Assembly: GCA_024235035.1 (NCBI GenBank)
Contig: JACKNE010000008.1
Location: 62,001 to 126,000, forward strand
Reading direction: 5' to 3'
Length of the DNA: 64,000 bases
Source: Gammaproteobacteria bacterium
GTDB taxonomy: Bacteria > Pseudomonadota > Gammaproteobacteria > Competibacterales > Competibacteraceae
The notes beneath the pieces are model-generated. The model was not told the origin of the DNA and ran no database searches. It saw nothing but the letters and a program-made list of their open reading frames with translations. Numbering within the stretch: position 1 is the first letter of the stretch; every line of letters begins with the position of its first letter. Shown here one piece after another: positions 1 to 8,304 of the stretch. Both the position numbers and the translations under genes were made by a program.

Positions 1-424
1 TGTCCTTGATCAGTTGGCTGCCAGCCCAATCGTCGAAATGCAGGCCGAGGCCAAAATTGCCGTAGAGACCCACACCGAGCTTAAGGCGGTCGTTGACGCT
101 ATAGCTGTAAAAGGTGCTGAGACCTGGAAACCAACCGACGACGTTACCGGGACTGTTGCCTTGCAAGGCTCCCGTACCGTCCAACTGATAATCCACATCG
201 CCATACAGCGCCTGCGCGCCGAAGGTGAGTTGATTGCCGTCGAGTCGAGTCATGCCGGCCGGATTGAACGCGATGGTGGAAGCGTCCTGCCCGCGAGCAG
301 CTGCGCCTGCCGCCGCTAGTCCGACATCTTCGGTGCCGATCTCATACAAATATAGGCCACCAGCGCTGACATTGGCGCTTAGCGCGGCAGTCGTTACGGC
401 GATGCCCAGCTTACCCAGTTTCAT
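1..424 (-). CDS. FadL/OmpP1-type outer-membrane transport protein (partial, C-terminus off the window)
   Basis: Reading leftward from an ATG at 422-424 the frame stays open to the window edge (about 141 residues), so the gene continues beyond base 1. It starts with a short signal peptide (MKLGKLGIAVTTAALSANVSA), followed by the family's typical N-terminal plug: a GLYLYEIGTEDVGLAAAGAA segment, then STIAFNPAGMTRLDG. The FNPAGM-type motif is a hallmark of FadL/OmpP1 beta-barrels, which import hydrophobic compounds such as long-chain fatty acids or aromatics across the outer membrane. An AGGAG ribosome site lies about 6 bases before the ATG, supporting the start. The substrate cannot be told from this fragment. 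The following genes (antiporter, beta-barrel, sulfatase) suggest a cell-envelope or uptake region. Confidence 0.85.
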   Translation of the reverse strand, partial: MKLGKLGIAVTTAALSANVSAGGLYLYEIGTEDVGLAAAGAAARGQDASTIAFNPAGMTRLDGNQLTFGAQALYGDVDYQLDGTGALQGNSPGNVVGWFPGLSTFYSYSVNDRLKLGVGLYGNFGLGLHFDDWAGSQLIKD

Positions 425-581
425 GTAGTCTCCTTGAATATGATGAAAACACTCGCCTTGGCGCGAACGCACGCTTTAGCGCACAGGCTCAATAATCTGA
501 GGCAAAGTGTATTGACCGAGATCGGAAGCTATTGCAATCAACCACTTTCAGTAGCATACAGATAACGTCGCGATCCGATAT

Positions 582-1151
582 TCAGTTAAGTTGGTCGTCC
601 TTCCAGTACTTGGTGCCTTGCACACTGCCTTTAGCCATTAAGCCAGTCTTTGTAAACTGATAGATCGTGATTCCCTGTGGCGATTCGAGTCCACCGGTTG
701 CATCGCCCTTACCCTCTGCTATGGCCGCCGCCGCCGTTTCACCACCAAAGGTCCAGCCTTTGTCGAGAAACTCTTTTAGAACTGCTCGTTTCTTAAAAAT
801 CAACACCGTGCGAGTGTCTTCGAAACCGATGCCGAGTCCCCCAGCGACGGCGCCCATTCTCATGTAGGTGTCGCGGCCATTCAGGTTATCGCGCACCACA
901 CCCCGACCGCCGCTGCCGCCGATGAACAGGATATGCACGCCCGCTGCGCCAAACACACCGTAACCCGCCGCACTGCGCACCTGCATCCTGGCGTGAGGGA
1001 CTGCCTTGTAGAGCTGGTCCAGCGTTTCCGCACGCATCTGCCGCAACGTATCCTGTACTACGGCTCCGTCTTCAGCCATGCTAACGGTAGGCGCGCCCAG
1101 TATGCAGAAGGTAAGACCCAGAACGACCAGCAACCAGTCAACGCGCCGCAT
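582..1151 (-). CDS. SYLF/Ysc84-domain lipid-binding protein, exported
   Basis: 189 residues with an N-terminal signal peptide ending near SMAEDG. The rest is a SYLF (DUF500/Ysc84) domain: a helical start, then the glycine-rich VRSAAGYGVFGAAG segment, GGSGGRGVVRD, and the AGGLGIGFEDTRTVLIFK core, ending in GITIYQFTKTGLMAKGSVQGTKYWKD. SYLF domains bind phosphoinositides in eukaryotes; bacterial members are periplasmic or lipoprotein-like with unknown ligands. The ATG at 1151 shares one base with the TGA of the upstream antiporter (TGATG), so the two are probably translationally coupled; a GTG one codon earlier is the alternative start. A role in the envelope is inferred only. Confidence 0.8.
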   Translation of the reverse strand: MRRVDWLLVVLGLTFCILGAPTVSMAEDGAVVQDTLRQMRAETLDQLYKAVPHARMQVRSAAGYGVFGAAGVHILFIGGSGGRGVVRDNLNGRDTYMRMGAVAGGLGIGFEDTRTVLIFKKRAVLKEFLDKGWTFGGETAAAAIAEGKGDATGGLESPQGITIYQFTKTGLMAKGSVQGTKYWKDDQLN

Positions 1152-2479
1152 CACTCTTTATTCTCCACAAGCATCCGCCGACCGAAGTGTTCGGTCAGAA
1201 TGGGTCCGAGAACCGCTGTTAAAACCATTAACACAATCACGGCATTGAGCACCGACTCGGTGATCAGCCGATCACCATCGGCATTCACCGTCTCATAAGC
1301 CGCTATCGCCGCCGCCAGCGTCGCCGCCACCTGCGGCAACGACAGAGACCACATGGTTAGAGTCGCTGGCCAATCGTAATCGTAGAACCAACGCGTTGCC
1401 GTAACCGCCAAGAGCTTGCCAGCGAACAAAGCAACGGTGATTGCCACGACGAACCAGAGGCTATTTAGCAAAGTTGCCCCGAATACCGGCAAGTTGAGAC
1501 GGACGCCGATGGCCAGGAAAAACAGTGGAACGAATAGGCTCTCACCGATCATGATCACCTGATCGCGGACCGGAGAACGTTCGAGCAACCGGTTGACGGC
1601 GATGCCAGCGAGGAAAGCGCCGACGATGTCTTCAAGATGGATGAAATGCGCGCCCGCAGCCGCGATCATCACGATCAGGAAAGTGAAGACAAATAGCGCC
1701 TGCTCGTTCTTGTGGTAACGGTGAAAATAGACGCGCCCGAGCAACGGTAGGCCCTGCAAGATGATGACCGCGAACACGGCCAATTCGGCCAACTGGATAC
1801 CGAGACCCAGCAGAGAAAAGCCTCCTTTATAAATCGAGATACAGACGGCCAGGACAAGCAGCGAAGCAATGTCGGTGAAGATCGTCGCGCCCACGGTCAC
1901 CGCCACCGGCTCGCTCTTGCCAAGCCCTAATTTGTTGACGATCGGAAAACCTAACAGCGTGTGCGACGCGATCAGCGATCCGATCAGCAGAGCTGCAATC
2001 CACCCAAAGCCGAAGAACAGCGCAACGAAGATGCCGCCCAACAGCGGTAGGGCAAAGGTCATGGCGCCAAACCCTATCGATCGTCGCCGGGTCGCGTTGA
2101 AGACCTGCATGTCGATCTCAAGACCCGCGATAAACATCAGAAAAACCCGGCCAACGCTCGCGAACAGCTCAACCGCCGGTGCGTCCGGCGGGACGATGGC
2201 AGAGACGTAGGGACCCACCAGTACACCGCCGAGCAACAGTCCCACTATCCCCGGTAGCCGCAGCCGCTCGAACAGCGGTGGTAGTAGCAGCACCAAAAAT
2301 AAAATTAGGGTAAATTTCTCGAGTGGAGAGGCATGGTGGCGAAAATATGCGACTATCGCGCCTGGATGCCATATATTGGCTAGAGCAATAACCACTCCCA
2401 CCACGGTCGCGACAAGAAGCCAATGCTTATTAAGGGAAGGCCACCAGCTTCGCGGAAATCGAGAGGTAGGATTCACCAT
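1151..2479 (-). CDS. CPA2-family monovalent cation:proton antiporter
   Basis: A polytopic membrane protein of about 442 residues (469 if the TTG at 2558-2560 is used). After a short basic leader it shows a first hydrophobic segment (WLLVATVVGVVIALANI) and then about twelve more, including the family's LRLPGIVGLLLGGVLVGP region, FLMFIAGLEIDMQVF, and the IFTDIASLLVLAV segment carrying an ion-site aspartate. The pattern LEDIVGAFLAGIAVNRLL and FFLAIGVRLNL is typical of Na+(K+)/H+ exchangers of the CPA2/KefB type. There is no C-terminal TrkA-N nucleotide-binding domain, so it is a transporter core only. The start is uncertain: neither the TTG nor the ATG at 2477-2479 has a strong ribosome site. 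Its stop overlaps the SYLF gene start. Confidence 0.85.
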   Translation of the reverse strand: MVNPTSRFPRSWWPSLNKHWLLVATVVGVVIALANIWHPGAIVAYFRHHASPLEKFTLILFLVLLLPPLFERLRLPGIVGLLLGGVLVGPYVSAIVPPDAPAVELFASVGRVFLMFIAGLEIDMQVFNATRRRSIGFGAMTFALPLLGGIFVALFFGFGWIAALLIGSLIASHTLLGFPIVNKLGLGKSEPVAVTVGATIFTDIASLLVLAVCISIYKGGFSLLGLGIQLAELAVFAVIILQGLPLLGRVYFHRYHKNEQALFVFTFLIVMIAAAGAHFIHLEDIVGAFLAGIAVNRLLERSPVRDQVIMIGESLFVPLFFLAIGVRLNLPVFGATLLNSLWFVVAITVALFAGKLLAVTATRWFYDYDWPATLTMWSLSLPQVAATLAAAIAAYETVNADGDRLITESVLNAVIVLMVLTAVLGPILTEHFGRRMLVENKE

Positions 2480-2636
2480 AGGTTTAGATTTTCCAGCGCA
2501 CAAACGACCTTTTCCAAATAACACAGTTTTCGTTTTCGCAATAGCGGCGGGCAAAACCAACCCACTTGGGATGTTTCAACAATACGTTGCGTCAGAGTTT
2601 GAGGTGAATGGCGAGAAAGACTTCGTGCTCTCTAAA

Positions 2637-3437
2637 TCAATTCAAGAATTGCATGTTGAAGCCTAAGAATATCTGCCACTCCGGCTGCCCTGGTCCATCA
2701 TCCGCAACAGAAAACTGAGGCTCCACAAAAATATTATAAACAGTTTTATCTTTTTTTATGACTTGGCCAATACCGACACCCAGCGGCACGCTGTAATCGT
2801 CAGTTTTCAAATTATAGGCCCAAATCGGTGCGGCGCGCAGGTAGGTTCCACCGCCGAGTTGATAAAAGGCAAACGGCTGAAATGCTAAGATATTTACATC
2901 TTCCCTATCATCGTCGCCAGCAAAACTCGCCTGCCAGGTCAACAGATAACCGTATTGAAATCTAGGTGAACTCGCGTTGAACAGCACGTTCGCAAAACCA
3001 GCTGACCATTTTCCACTGCCTAATTCGTCTTGGCTCGCAGTAGGCACCGTCATTTGCGGACCAAAACCGAAGCTAACGGCTGGATTGCCTGTATCGATTA
3101 AGTAAGCCGCAAACACATTAAAATCACCGATACCGGTTTCCTTATCGCCATAAGGGGAAGTGGGGAAGGTATTAACCGGCAATGAAGCCCGCAATAGCCA
3201 ATGGGTGTCTGACACAGAAAACGGTTTGGCAAAACGAAACCAAGCCTGATTAGCTGACTCAGCTGACTCGGTCAGATCACCAATGTAATAATCTTGAATA
3301 TTGAAAGCCGTCATATTGGCCAGTGGGTTGTTGGCCTGCGCAGCCGCATTCGAGTGATCCTGAGCGAGCGTTTCACCCTCTAAAAAAAGAGCTAGCGCTA
3401 CTATCTTGAAAAGTACACCTATCGTTTTAGCGCGCAT
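2637..3437 (-). CDS. Outer-membrane beta-barrel protein, phenol-degradation MetA-like type
   Basis: 266 residues, with a signal peptide ending near GETLAQ and then alternating amphipathic strands rich in aromatic residues, for example WLLRASLPVNTFPTSPYGDKE, VSFGFGPQMTVPTAS, GYLLTWQASFAG and IFVEPQFSV. The last residues, WQIFLGFNMQFLN, end in an aromatic-polar pattern like the C-terminal beta-signal of outer-membrane proteins. The overall look matches the 'MetA-pathway of phenol degradation' barrel family (PF13557-like), whose members are mostly uncharacterised. A good AGGA site precedes the ATG by 7-8 bases. Substrate and function are unknown; it may act with the EipA-like protein upstream or with the sulfatase region. 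Confidence 0.6.
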   Translation of the reverse strand: MRAKTIGVLFKIVALALFLEGETLAQDHSNAAAQANNPLANMTAFNIQDYYIGDLTESAESANQAWFRFAKPFSVSDTHWLLRASLPVNTFPTSPYGDKETGIGDFNVFAAYLIDTGNPAVSFGFGPQMTVPTASQDELGSGKWSAGFANVLFNASSPRFQYGYLLTWQASFAGDDDREDVNILAFQPFAFYQLGGGTYLRAAPIWAYNLKTDDYSVPLGVGIGQVIKKDKTVYNIFVEPQFSVADDGPGQPEWQIFLGFNMQFLN

Positions 3438-3486
3438 AAAGCTTTCCTGTACAGGATTGCGGAATCTTTAAAATACCCAGATAAGT

Positions 3487-3521
3487 AGGAGCCGCCAGCC
3501 TTATTACAACTGACAGCTCCT
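3487..3521. repeat. Imperfect hairpin between the EipA-like gene and the beta-barrel gene
   Basis: Arms 3487-3498 (AGGAGCCGCCAG) and 3510-3521 (CTGACAGCTCCT) pair over 10 of 12 positions; on the minus-strand transcript the two mismatches become G-U pairs. The loop is 11 bases. It lies just downstream of the EipA-like gene on the minus strand. It has no U-tract, so it may protect the 3' end or attenuate transcription rather than be a full intrinsic terminator. Confidence 0.45.
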
Positions 3522-3539
3522 GTTTAGTGCGTATCCAGG

Positions 3540-3992
3540 CTACTCCATCGTAACCTTGATGCCACTGGCGGATCCCACATTCAATTGCAGACCCTGAGTG
3601 CGTGACTCCAGACGCATGATCACACCATTTTCATTTTTGAGCTGCAGCCCACCCACGCCACCGCCCAGCGCAATGCCTATGTCCAGTTTGGTGTAGGTGC
3701 CAGGAAATTTTGAGATGTCCTGCAAATCATACACTTCGCCGGCAGCGCTCATCTTTGAAACGCCTACATTGGCACCGGCGGTCAGGCCACCGATCTTGAA
3801 GGGATGTTCCTCGCCATGAAAAGTCAGCATACCGCCGCCGACGCTGCCACCTAGAATGAAGGCGAATTGCGTCTCGTCGATTGTGACAGCTCCGGACGGT
3901 TTTTTGGCATCTGCTGCTAACGCCAGCCCCCCTGCCAGAAGCAGGGCGCCCAGCATGACGGTACCGGTTATTTTGCGAATATTTTTCATCAT
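3540..3992 (-). CDS. EipA/DUF1134-like periplasmic protein
   Basis: 150 residues with a clear signal peptide (MMKNIRKITGTVMLGALLLAG, cleavage after ALA/ADA). The mature part has the FAFILGGSVGGGMLTFHGEEHPFKIGGLTAGANVGVSK segment (about residues 43-80), which resembles the core of DUF1134/EipA proteins: a glycine-rich sheet, then FKIGGL, then an SK...GEVYDL stretch. EipA-type proteins are periplasmic beta-barrel-like proteins affecting envelope integrity in Alphaproteobacteria; the function here is not known. AAGGAG lies 7 bases before the ATG. The assignment rests on motif resemblance, so remote homology is possible rather than certain. Confidence 0.6.
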   Translation of the reverse strand: MMKNIRKITGTVMLGALLLAGGLALAADAKKPSGAVTIDETQFAFILGGSVGGGMLTFHGEEHPFKIGGLTAGANVGVSKMSAAGEVYDLQDISKFPGTYTKLDIGIALGGGVGGLQLKNENGVIMRLESRTQGLQLNVGSASGIKVTME

Positions 3993-4066
3993 CCTGTTTC
4001 TCCTTCAGTTAAAGCATATCTAAGATTTAAAACCAATAGGAACGCGATTGAGTCTTGGCCCTTCTT

Positions 4067-5071
4067 TTATGGCTCAAAGGCAAAGATCCGCTTCCAGTCA
4101 TTCTTCATGCTGATGACGACCCAGCCTTGCTGCTTCGCCTCAGCCATGAGCGCATCGCTGAACGTGCCAATCTTCGATGCCGCGCCGTAGGCCCACTCGC
4201 GCTCGGCGTCGTCATGCTGCACCAGCATCATCAGCCGTGCGCCGCCGCCGGCTTGCGTCCACTCCAGCATCTGCTGGTCACCATCCGAATTGCCGAACGC
4301 GGCGATGGGCCGGCGGCCAATATGCGAATGGATGCCGACCGGCTTGCCGGCCTTGTCGTCGACAAAGTTCAGTTCCGGCAAGCGCATGAGCACCGGCTTG
4401 CCGTCACGCAGTTCGTACTTCGTCTTGATGCTGCTGCCCACTACCTGTTCGGGCGGGATGCCATAGACTTCTTCCGTCCACGGACGCATGAACTCGATGC
4501 CTCCGCCGGATACGATGAAGGTCTTGAAATGGTGTTCGCGCAGATAGGCCAACAGTTCAAGCATGGGCTGATACACCATTTCGGTATAAGGGCGGCCAGT
4601 CTTGGGATGTTTCGCCGTGGCGAGCCAGTCTTTCGCCGCTTGTTCGAATTCCGCCGTGGTCATCCCGGCATGGGTGGCCATGACAATCTCGGCGATAGCT
4701 TTCTCACCACCCTCCAACGCACCTTTCATATCGCCCTTGAGCAAAGAGGCAAACGGTTCCTGATCCTTCCATTCGGGATGCTGAGGCGCAAGCGCCTTCA
4801 CGCGGTCGAGCGCGAACAGGAGCTGGAAATACATCGGCTGCTCGGCCCAAAGCGTGCCGTCGTTATCGAACGTGGCGATGCGCTCAGGGATCGGCACGAA
4901 GTCGGGCGAATGCTCCTTCGTCACCTTAGCGACAAACGCCAGGATGGCTTGCTTGGCCGGCCCTTCCTGCCAGGAGGGGAGCCGGTCCGTGGCATGGGCG
5001 ACCATAGCGGCGAAGGCGAGCACGCCGGCGACCATGCCGATGAGGATCTGTTTGCTACTGCCTAGTTTCAT
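4067..5071 (-). CDS. Secreted HAD-superfamily phosphatase-like hydrolase
   Basis: 334 residues from the ATG at 5069-5071, chosen because GAGGAA lies about 5 bases upstream and a signal peptide follows directly (ILIGMVAGVLAFAAMVAHA). HAD motif I is FDNDGTLW at about residues 68-75 (nucleophile D69, acid D71). Motif II is the serine in FIVSGGGIEFMRP, and motifs III/IV are a lysine region followed by AFGNSDGDQQML, which holds the metal-binding aspartates. The size and motif spacing resemble phosphoserine phosphatase-like HAD enzymes. It is predicted to act in the periplasm. It lies directly downstream of the secreted arylsulfatase with about 150 bp between them and a hairpin repeat in the gap. 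The substrate is unknown. Confidence 0.8.
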   Translation of the reverse strand: MKLGSSKQILIGMVAGVLAFAAMVAHATDRLPSWQEGPAKQAILAFVAKVTKEHSPDFVPIPERIATFDNDGTLWAEQPMYFQLLFALDRVKALAPQHPEWKDQEPFASLLKGDMKGALEGGEKAIAEIVMATHAGMTTAEFEQAAKDWLATAKHPKTGRPYTEMVYQPMLELLAYLREHHFKTFIVSGGGIEFMRPWTEEVYGIPPEQVVGSSIKTKYELRDGKPVLMRLPELNFVDDKAGKPVGIHSHIGRRPIAAFGNSDGDQQMLEWTQAGGGARLMMLVQHDDAEREWAYGAASKIGTFSDALMAEAKQQGWVVISMKNDWKRIFAFEP

Positions 5072-5186
5072 GGATTCCTCTGACCTATGCATCTGAGATC
5101 TATGCATTTGTGGGCTACTCCGCGAAGGAAGTAGCCCACGCTAACACTCAAACGGACTGGAATCTTCAATCCTTTGAAACCAAACC

Positions 5187-5216
5187 TCTAACCCCTCTCC
5201 CAGCGGGAGAGAGGCA
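5187..5216 (-). terminator. Hairpin repeat at the end of the sulfatase gene
   Basis: The sequence CCTCTCCCAGCGGGAGAGAGG forms a strong GC-rich stem with a tiny loop just after the sulfatase stop on the minus strand. It belongs to a family of similar hairpins in this window (near 20660, 33530 and 38467). The run after the stem is not a good U-tract, so it may be a dispersed repeat acting as an RNA-end structure. Confidence 0.5.
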
Positions 5217-5221
5217 TTTGC

Positions 5222-6910
5222 TCAGTTCCCAGTCGGCATCGGGATGCTGACACCTTCCTTGTTTAGCTGATCTCGAACCCACTGGAACTTCTGGTAGTTC
5301 GAGATTGTGATCGGACCGGAATAGCTTTCGCTTTGCAGCTTGCGCGGCGGATACTGCATATACGTCTTCATCAGATCCTTGATCGCCTGGCTGATGGTCA
5401 CCATCGTCCAAGTGCGCTCGGTGTAGTTGTTCATGAAGATGTCGTAGCGCTCCTGCGGGTCCGCCCAAAGGTCAAAAACCTGAGGCACTGTGGCAACGTA
5501 CTTGTCCGCGCCTTTCCAGCCCAGGTTGCTGTCCACCGCCAGACCGCCCGTTGGTTGCCCATTGTCGCCGCGCAGGTTGAACACCGCTTTGTAGTTGCCC
5601 ACCCGCGCCGCGCCGGGAGTCAGCTCGTTCTCGGTGAAATAGAACCATGAGGTGCGGGGATCCTTGCCCGTGCCTAACAGGACCGGGGTCATGTCATAGC
5701 TGTCGAAGATGATCGGCTGACCTTCGCGATCCTTCTCCGGCAGCTTCACACCCGCAACCGAGGCGAAGGTCGCCATCAGATCGAGGCCACCGACGATGTC
5801 ATGATTTTTCGTGTCCGCCTTGATCTTGCCCGGCCAGATCGCAATGGCCGGAACCCGGTTGCCACCTTCGCGCACCGTGCCTTTAGTGCCGCGGAACGGC
5901 GTGTAGCCGGCGTCTGGATAGACGTCCTGCCAAGCGCCATTGTCGGTCGTGTAGAACACTAGCGTGTTCTTGTCGAAACCTAGCTCACGCAGCTTGTCCA
6001 TGATGTGGCCGATGCGTGCGTCCAACTCAACCACAGAATCGGCGTACTTCGACTTCGAGAGTGACTTATGCTCGTACTCCGGCGCGGGCAAGTTCGGCTG
6101 ATGCACCTTCATGAAGTTAACGTTGATAAAGAACGGCTTGCTGGAATCCTTCGCCGCTGTCTCCAGAAACTCGATCGCCGCCTTCTCGACGTAGCCGTCG
6201 AAGAACGGAATGCCGACGACGCCATCGGGGTATTCGACGCCGTGCAGTGTGACCTTCTTGCCAGGCTCGTTGACGTACTGCCCGTTGATCTTGAAGTCTT
6301 CTTTCGCGGGTTCGCCGGCTTTGCCGGAAAGCGATCCGACGGTCACCTTGTTGAACATGGCCCGCAGCTCCGGATCCATGTCCGGGAACCAGGTCGGATC
6401 ACCATAGGTATAGGCATTGAGATGGTACAAGCCGACGTACTTCATCTCATCGTAGCCCTGGGCGTTGGGCAGTGCGTAGTCGGCCTCGCCGAGATGCCAT
6501 TTGCCGGTGAAGTAGGTTTGATAACCGCCCTGCTTGAGGACGGAGGCCAGAGTCCACTCTGCTTTTGGTAACCCGCCGCCCTGGCCCTGGAAGGCTACCG
6601 TGGTCATACCGCTACGGTTGGGGATGCGCCCGGTCTGCATCGCGGCCCGGCCCGGTGTGCAACTCGGCTGGGCGTAAAATGAGAAGAACGTCATGCCTTC
6701 GGCCGCCATCTTGTCGATGTTGGGTGTGGGCATGCCACGTCCTTCGCCGCCACCGTAAGGACCAAGATCACCATAACCGGTGTCGTCAGATACAATGAAC
6801 AGGATGTTGGGCTTTTTTTCCTCCGCAGCGATCGCGCTGCTAGCAGTAAGCCCTATTACGGGGAGCACTGCGATACTCAGCAAAGCTGCCAGTTTCATTT
6901 TCACTTTCAC
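5222..6910 (-). CDS. Secreted arylsulfatase (formylglycine-type sulfatase)
   Basis: 562 residues. The signal peptide is at about residues 5-29 (ends SSAIAAEEKK). Sulfatase motifs: the metal-binding DD in FIVSDDTGYGDLG (residues 42-43), the signature SCTPGRAAMQTGR at 83-95 in which C84 is the residue matured to formylglycine, GKWHLG at 136-141, and the YTTDNGAW metal-binding segment further on. These place it among type I sulfatases, which hydrolyse organic sulfate esters, here probably in the periplasm. A GTG start at 6908-6910 is preferred because AGGAGG lies 7 bases upstream. Full activity requires a formylglycine-generating enzyme, not found in this window. A perfect palindrome sits about 90 bp upstream and may be a regulator site. 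Confidence 0.9.
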   Translation of the reverse strand: MKVKMKLAALLSIAVLPVIGLTASSAIAAEEKKPNILFIVSDDTGYGDLGPYGGGEGRGMPTPNIDKMAAEGMTFFSFYAQPSCTPGRAAMQTGRIPNRSGMTTVAFQGQGGGLPKAEWTLASVLKQGGYQTYFTGKWHLGEADYALPNAQGYDEMKYVGLYHLNAYTYGDPTWFPDMDPELRAMFNKVTVGSLSGKAGEPAKEDFKINGQYVNEPGKKVTLHGVEYPDGVVGIPFFDGYVEKAAIEFLETAAKDSSKPFFINVNFMKVHQPNLPAPEYEHKSLSKSKYADSVVELDARIGHIMDKLRELGFDKNTLVFYTTDNGAWQDVYPDAGYTPFRGTKGTVREGGNRVPAIAIWPGKIKADTKNHDIVGGLDLMATFASVAGVKLPEKDREGQPIIFDSYDMTPVLLGTGKDPRTSWFYFTENELTPGAARVGNYKAVFNLRGDNGQPTGGLAVDSNLGWKGADKYVATVPQVFDLWADPQERYDIFMNNYTERTWTMVTISQAIKDLMKTYMQYPPRKLQSESYSGPITISNYQKFQWVRDQLNKEGVSIPMPTGN

Positions 6911-6996
6911 TTGCGGACCTCCTTCTACCTAAAAGTTTACAGATTAAAGTGTAGTACTAGCTTTATAGTAGCTAAGAGCAAACAGTGCCACTTCGT

Positions 6997-7023
6997 CGAC
7001 TACCTACGCTACGTAGGTAGTCG
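6997..7023. promoter_or_regulatory. Perfect 12-bp inverted repeat upstream of the sulfatase, candidate operator
   Basis: CGACTACCTACG, three bases, then CGTAGGTAGTCG: a perfect 12-bp palindrome centred near 7010. Its inner part, CTACGTAGGTAG (7009-7020), differs by one base from CTACGTACGTAG at 7591-7602. It is about 90-113 bp upstream of the sulfatase start and just downstream of the small receiver gene. It could be an activator site for the neighbouring FixJ-type regulator or the terminator of the receiver gene. The shared core with the second site favours an operator. Confidence 0.5.
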
Positions 7024-7031
7024 GGCACGGG

Positions 7032-7421
7032 TCAGCGCATCGCGCCCTCATTCCCTTTCTTCGCGACTGCCTGTTTGATACGTTCCAACAAGGTTTCGGC
7101 CCGGAGAGGCTTCTGTAACACGTCCTCCGCACCATGCTTGAGCGCATGTACCGCTGTCTGCACGGCGCCACGGTGGACCAACACCAGAACCGGTATCTTG
7201 GCGCAAACCCAGGCGAACTCCGCAAGTCGCTCCGGCTCGACCAGATCGCCCACACTTGCATCCAGCACCAAACAGCCCCGCAGCTCCGACGCAGCGGTCT
7301 CGAACCACGCTTCCATAGAAGGCAGCCTCTCAGCGCGCAGACCAGCCGCTATCACCAGATCTGATAGCGAATCACGAACTGTGGAGTCCTCGCTGACGAT
7401 GAAGACTGTCTGATCTGCCAT
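7032..7421 (-). CDS. Stand-alone response-regulator receiver domain, partly degenerate
   Basis: 129 residues, receiver only, with no output domain. It resembles the FixJ family receivers: MADQTVFIVSEDSTVRD at the start gives the acidic pair E11-D12, the phospho-acceptor aspartate is D54 in CLVLDAS, and the conserved lysine is in LQKPLRAETLLERIKQ. The usual Thr/Ser of the activation switch (VLTGHG in the paralogue) is replaced by a valine (VLVLVHRG), so phosphorylation-driven switching may be altered. It is probably a paralogue of the FixJ-type regulator at 7684-8304 that lost its HTH. It could be a phosphate sink or a protein-interaction partner for the kinase upstream. The region between the two genes holds a palindrome. 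Confidence 0.8.
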   Translation of the reverse strand: MADQTVFIVSEDSTVRDSLSDLVIAAGLRAERLPSMEAWFETAASELRGCLVLDASVGDLVEPERLAEFAWVCAKIPVLVLVHRGAVQTAVHALKHGAEDVLQKPLRAETLLERIKQAVAKKGNEGAMR

Positions 7422-7590
7422 GGAAGTTTCGACTTGCCTTGGCGCGCAGGAGAAGAGAAGAGGCTCTGGCGTACATTTGCCCGATGGGCGATAGATAAGT
7501 TCACCTTCACGGCGTCATCCTCTGATGATCACCATTGTTGATGACTTTAGCCGAAAGATGGAGCCGAAAGTATTCGGTTAGCTACCGGGT

Positions 7591-7602
7591 CTACGTACGT
7601 AG
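7591..7602. promoter_or_regulatory. CTACGTACGTAG palindrome upstream of the receiver gene, candidate operator
   Basis: A perfect 12-bp palindrome lying 170 bp upstream of the start of the small receiver gene (7421), in the 262-bp gap between the two regulator genes. It matches the core of the site at 7009-7020 in 11 of 12 bases. The repetition of this unusual sequence twice within 600 bp next to a LuxR/FixJ-type regulator suggests a shared binding site; the regulator that binds it is inferred. Confidence 0.5.
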
Positions 7603-7683
7603 CCGATCATGGAGATTCTCGAAGGTCTGGAGCGACGATAGTGGGCGGGATCAGCACACAAGGACAGCAGACTCTCGCTGACC

Positions 7684-8304
7684 CTAGCGATTTCGCCCCT
7701 GAGGAACCAGATAAAGCATCAGTTCCTTTACGGTGCCGATCCCCAGCTTACGCAGGAGGTTCTGACGGTGTGCCTCCACAGTCCGTGGACTGACGCCCAA
7801 TGCGCGGGCGATTTCCTTGCTGGTCAAACCCGTGAGAGTCTGATCGAGCACCTCTCGCTCTCGTTCTGTCAAGATTGCAAGCCGCTGTTCAAGGGGCTTT
7901 GCTATGCTGGATGAGCACTTGGCGGCTGCGTCCAAAGCCAAGGCAGCGTTGATGCTGTCCAATAAAGCTTGGTCTCGGTAGGGTTTCTGAACAAAATCGA
8001 CAGCGCCGGCTCTCATCGCCTGGACCGCCATCGGGACATCACCGTGGCCGGTGAGCACGATGACTGGAATTTTGAACCCCAACTCGTTGAGCTTCTCCTG
8101 CAGGACCAAACCGCTCATTGCGGCCATCCGCACATCGAGCACCAGACAGCCTGAGCGCTGCGGCTGGAAGATATCCAAGAACGCGAACGCCGAAGCGTAG
8201 CCCTCAGACTGCAAACCGACGGATTCGACCAGTTCCTGAATGGAATCACGCACCGCAGCGTCGTCATCGACGACGAATACCGTTTGCTCCGGCGCGTTTT
8301 TCAT
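7684..8304 (-). CDS. FixJ/NarL-type response regulator (receiver plus LuxR HTH)
   Basis: 206 residues. The receiver runs from about 8 to 125, with the acidic pocket DDD at 13-15, phospho-acceptor D57 (LVLDVRM), the switch threonine in VIVLTGHGDVP and lysine in VQKPYRD. A LuxR-type helix-turn-helix is at about 140-190: LTEREREVLDQTLTGL, SKEIARALGVSPRTVEAHRQNLLRKLG. It overlaps the kinase gene by 4 bases (ATGA), so kinase and regulator form one operon. Related regulators activate catabolic genes. Likely targets here are the nearby sulfatase or receiver genes, which carry a shared palindrome; this is inference. Confidence 0.9.
   Translation of the reverse strand: MKNAPEQTVFVVDDDAAVRDSIQELVESVGLQSEGYASAFAFLDIFQPQRSGCLVLDVRMAAMSGLVLQEKLNELGFKIPVIVLTGHGDVPMAVQAMRAGAVDFVQKPYRDQALLDSINAALALDAAAKCSSSIAKPLEQRLAILTEREREVLDQTLTGLTSKEIARALGVSPRTVEAHRQNLLRKLGIGTVKELMLYLVPQGRNR

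Noticed and set aside
4055..5065. A 336-residue open frame on the plus strand opposite the HAD phosphatase gene
   Set aside because: It is arginine/histidine-rich with no domain pattern, and the minus strand has clear HAD motifs, a signal peptide and a ribosome site. It is a codon-bias shadow.
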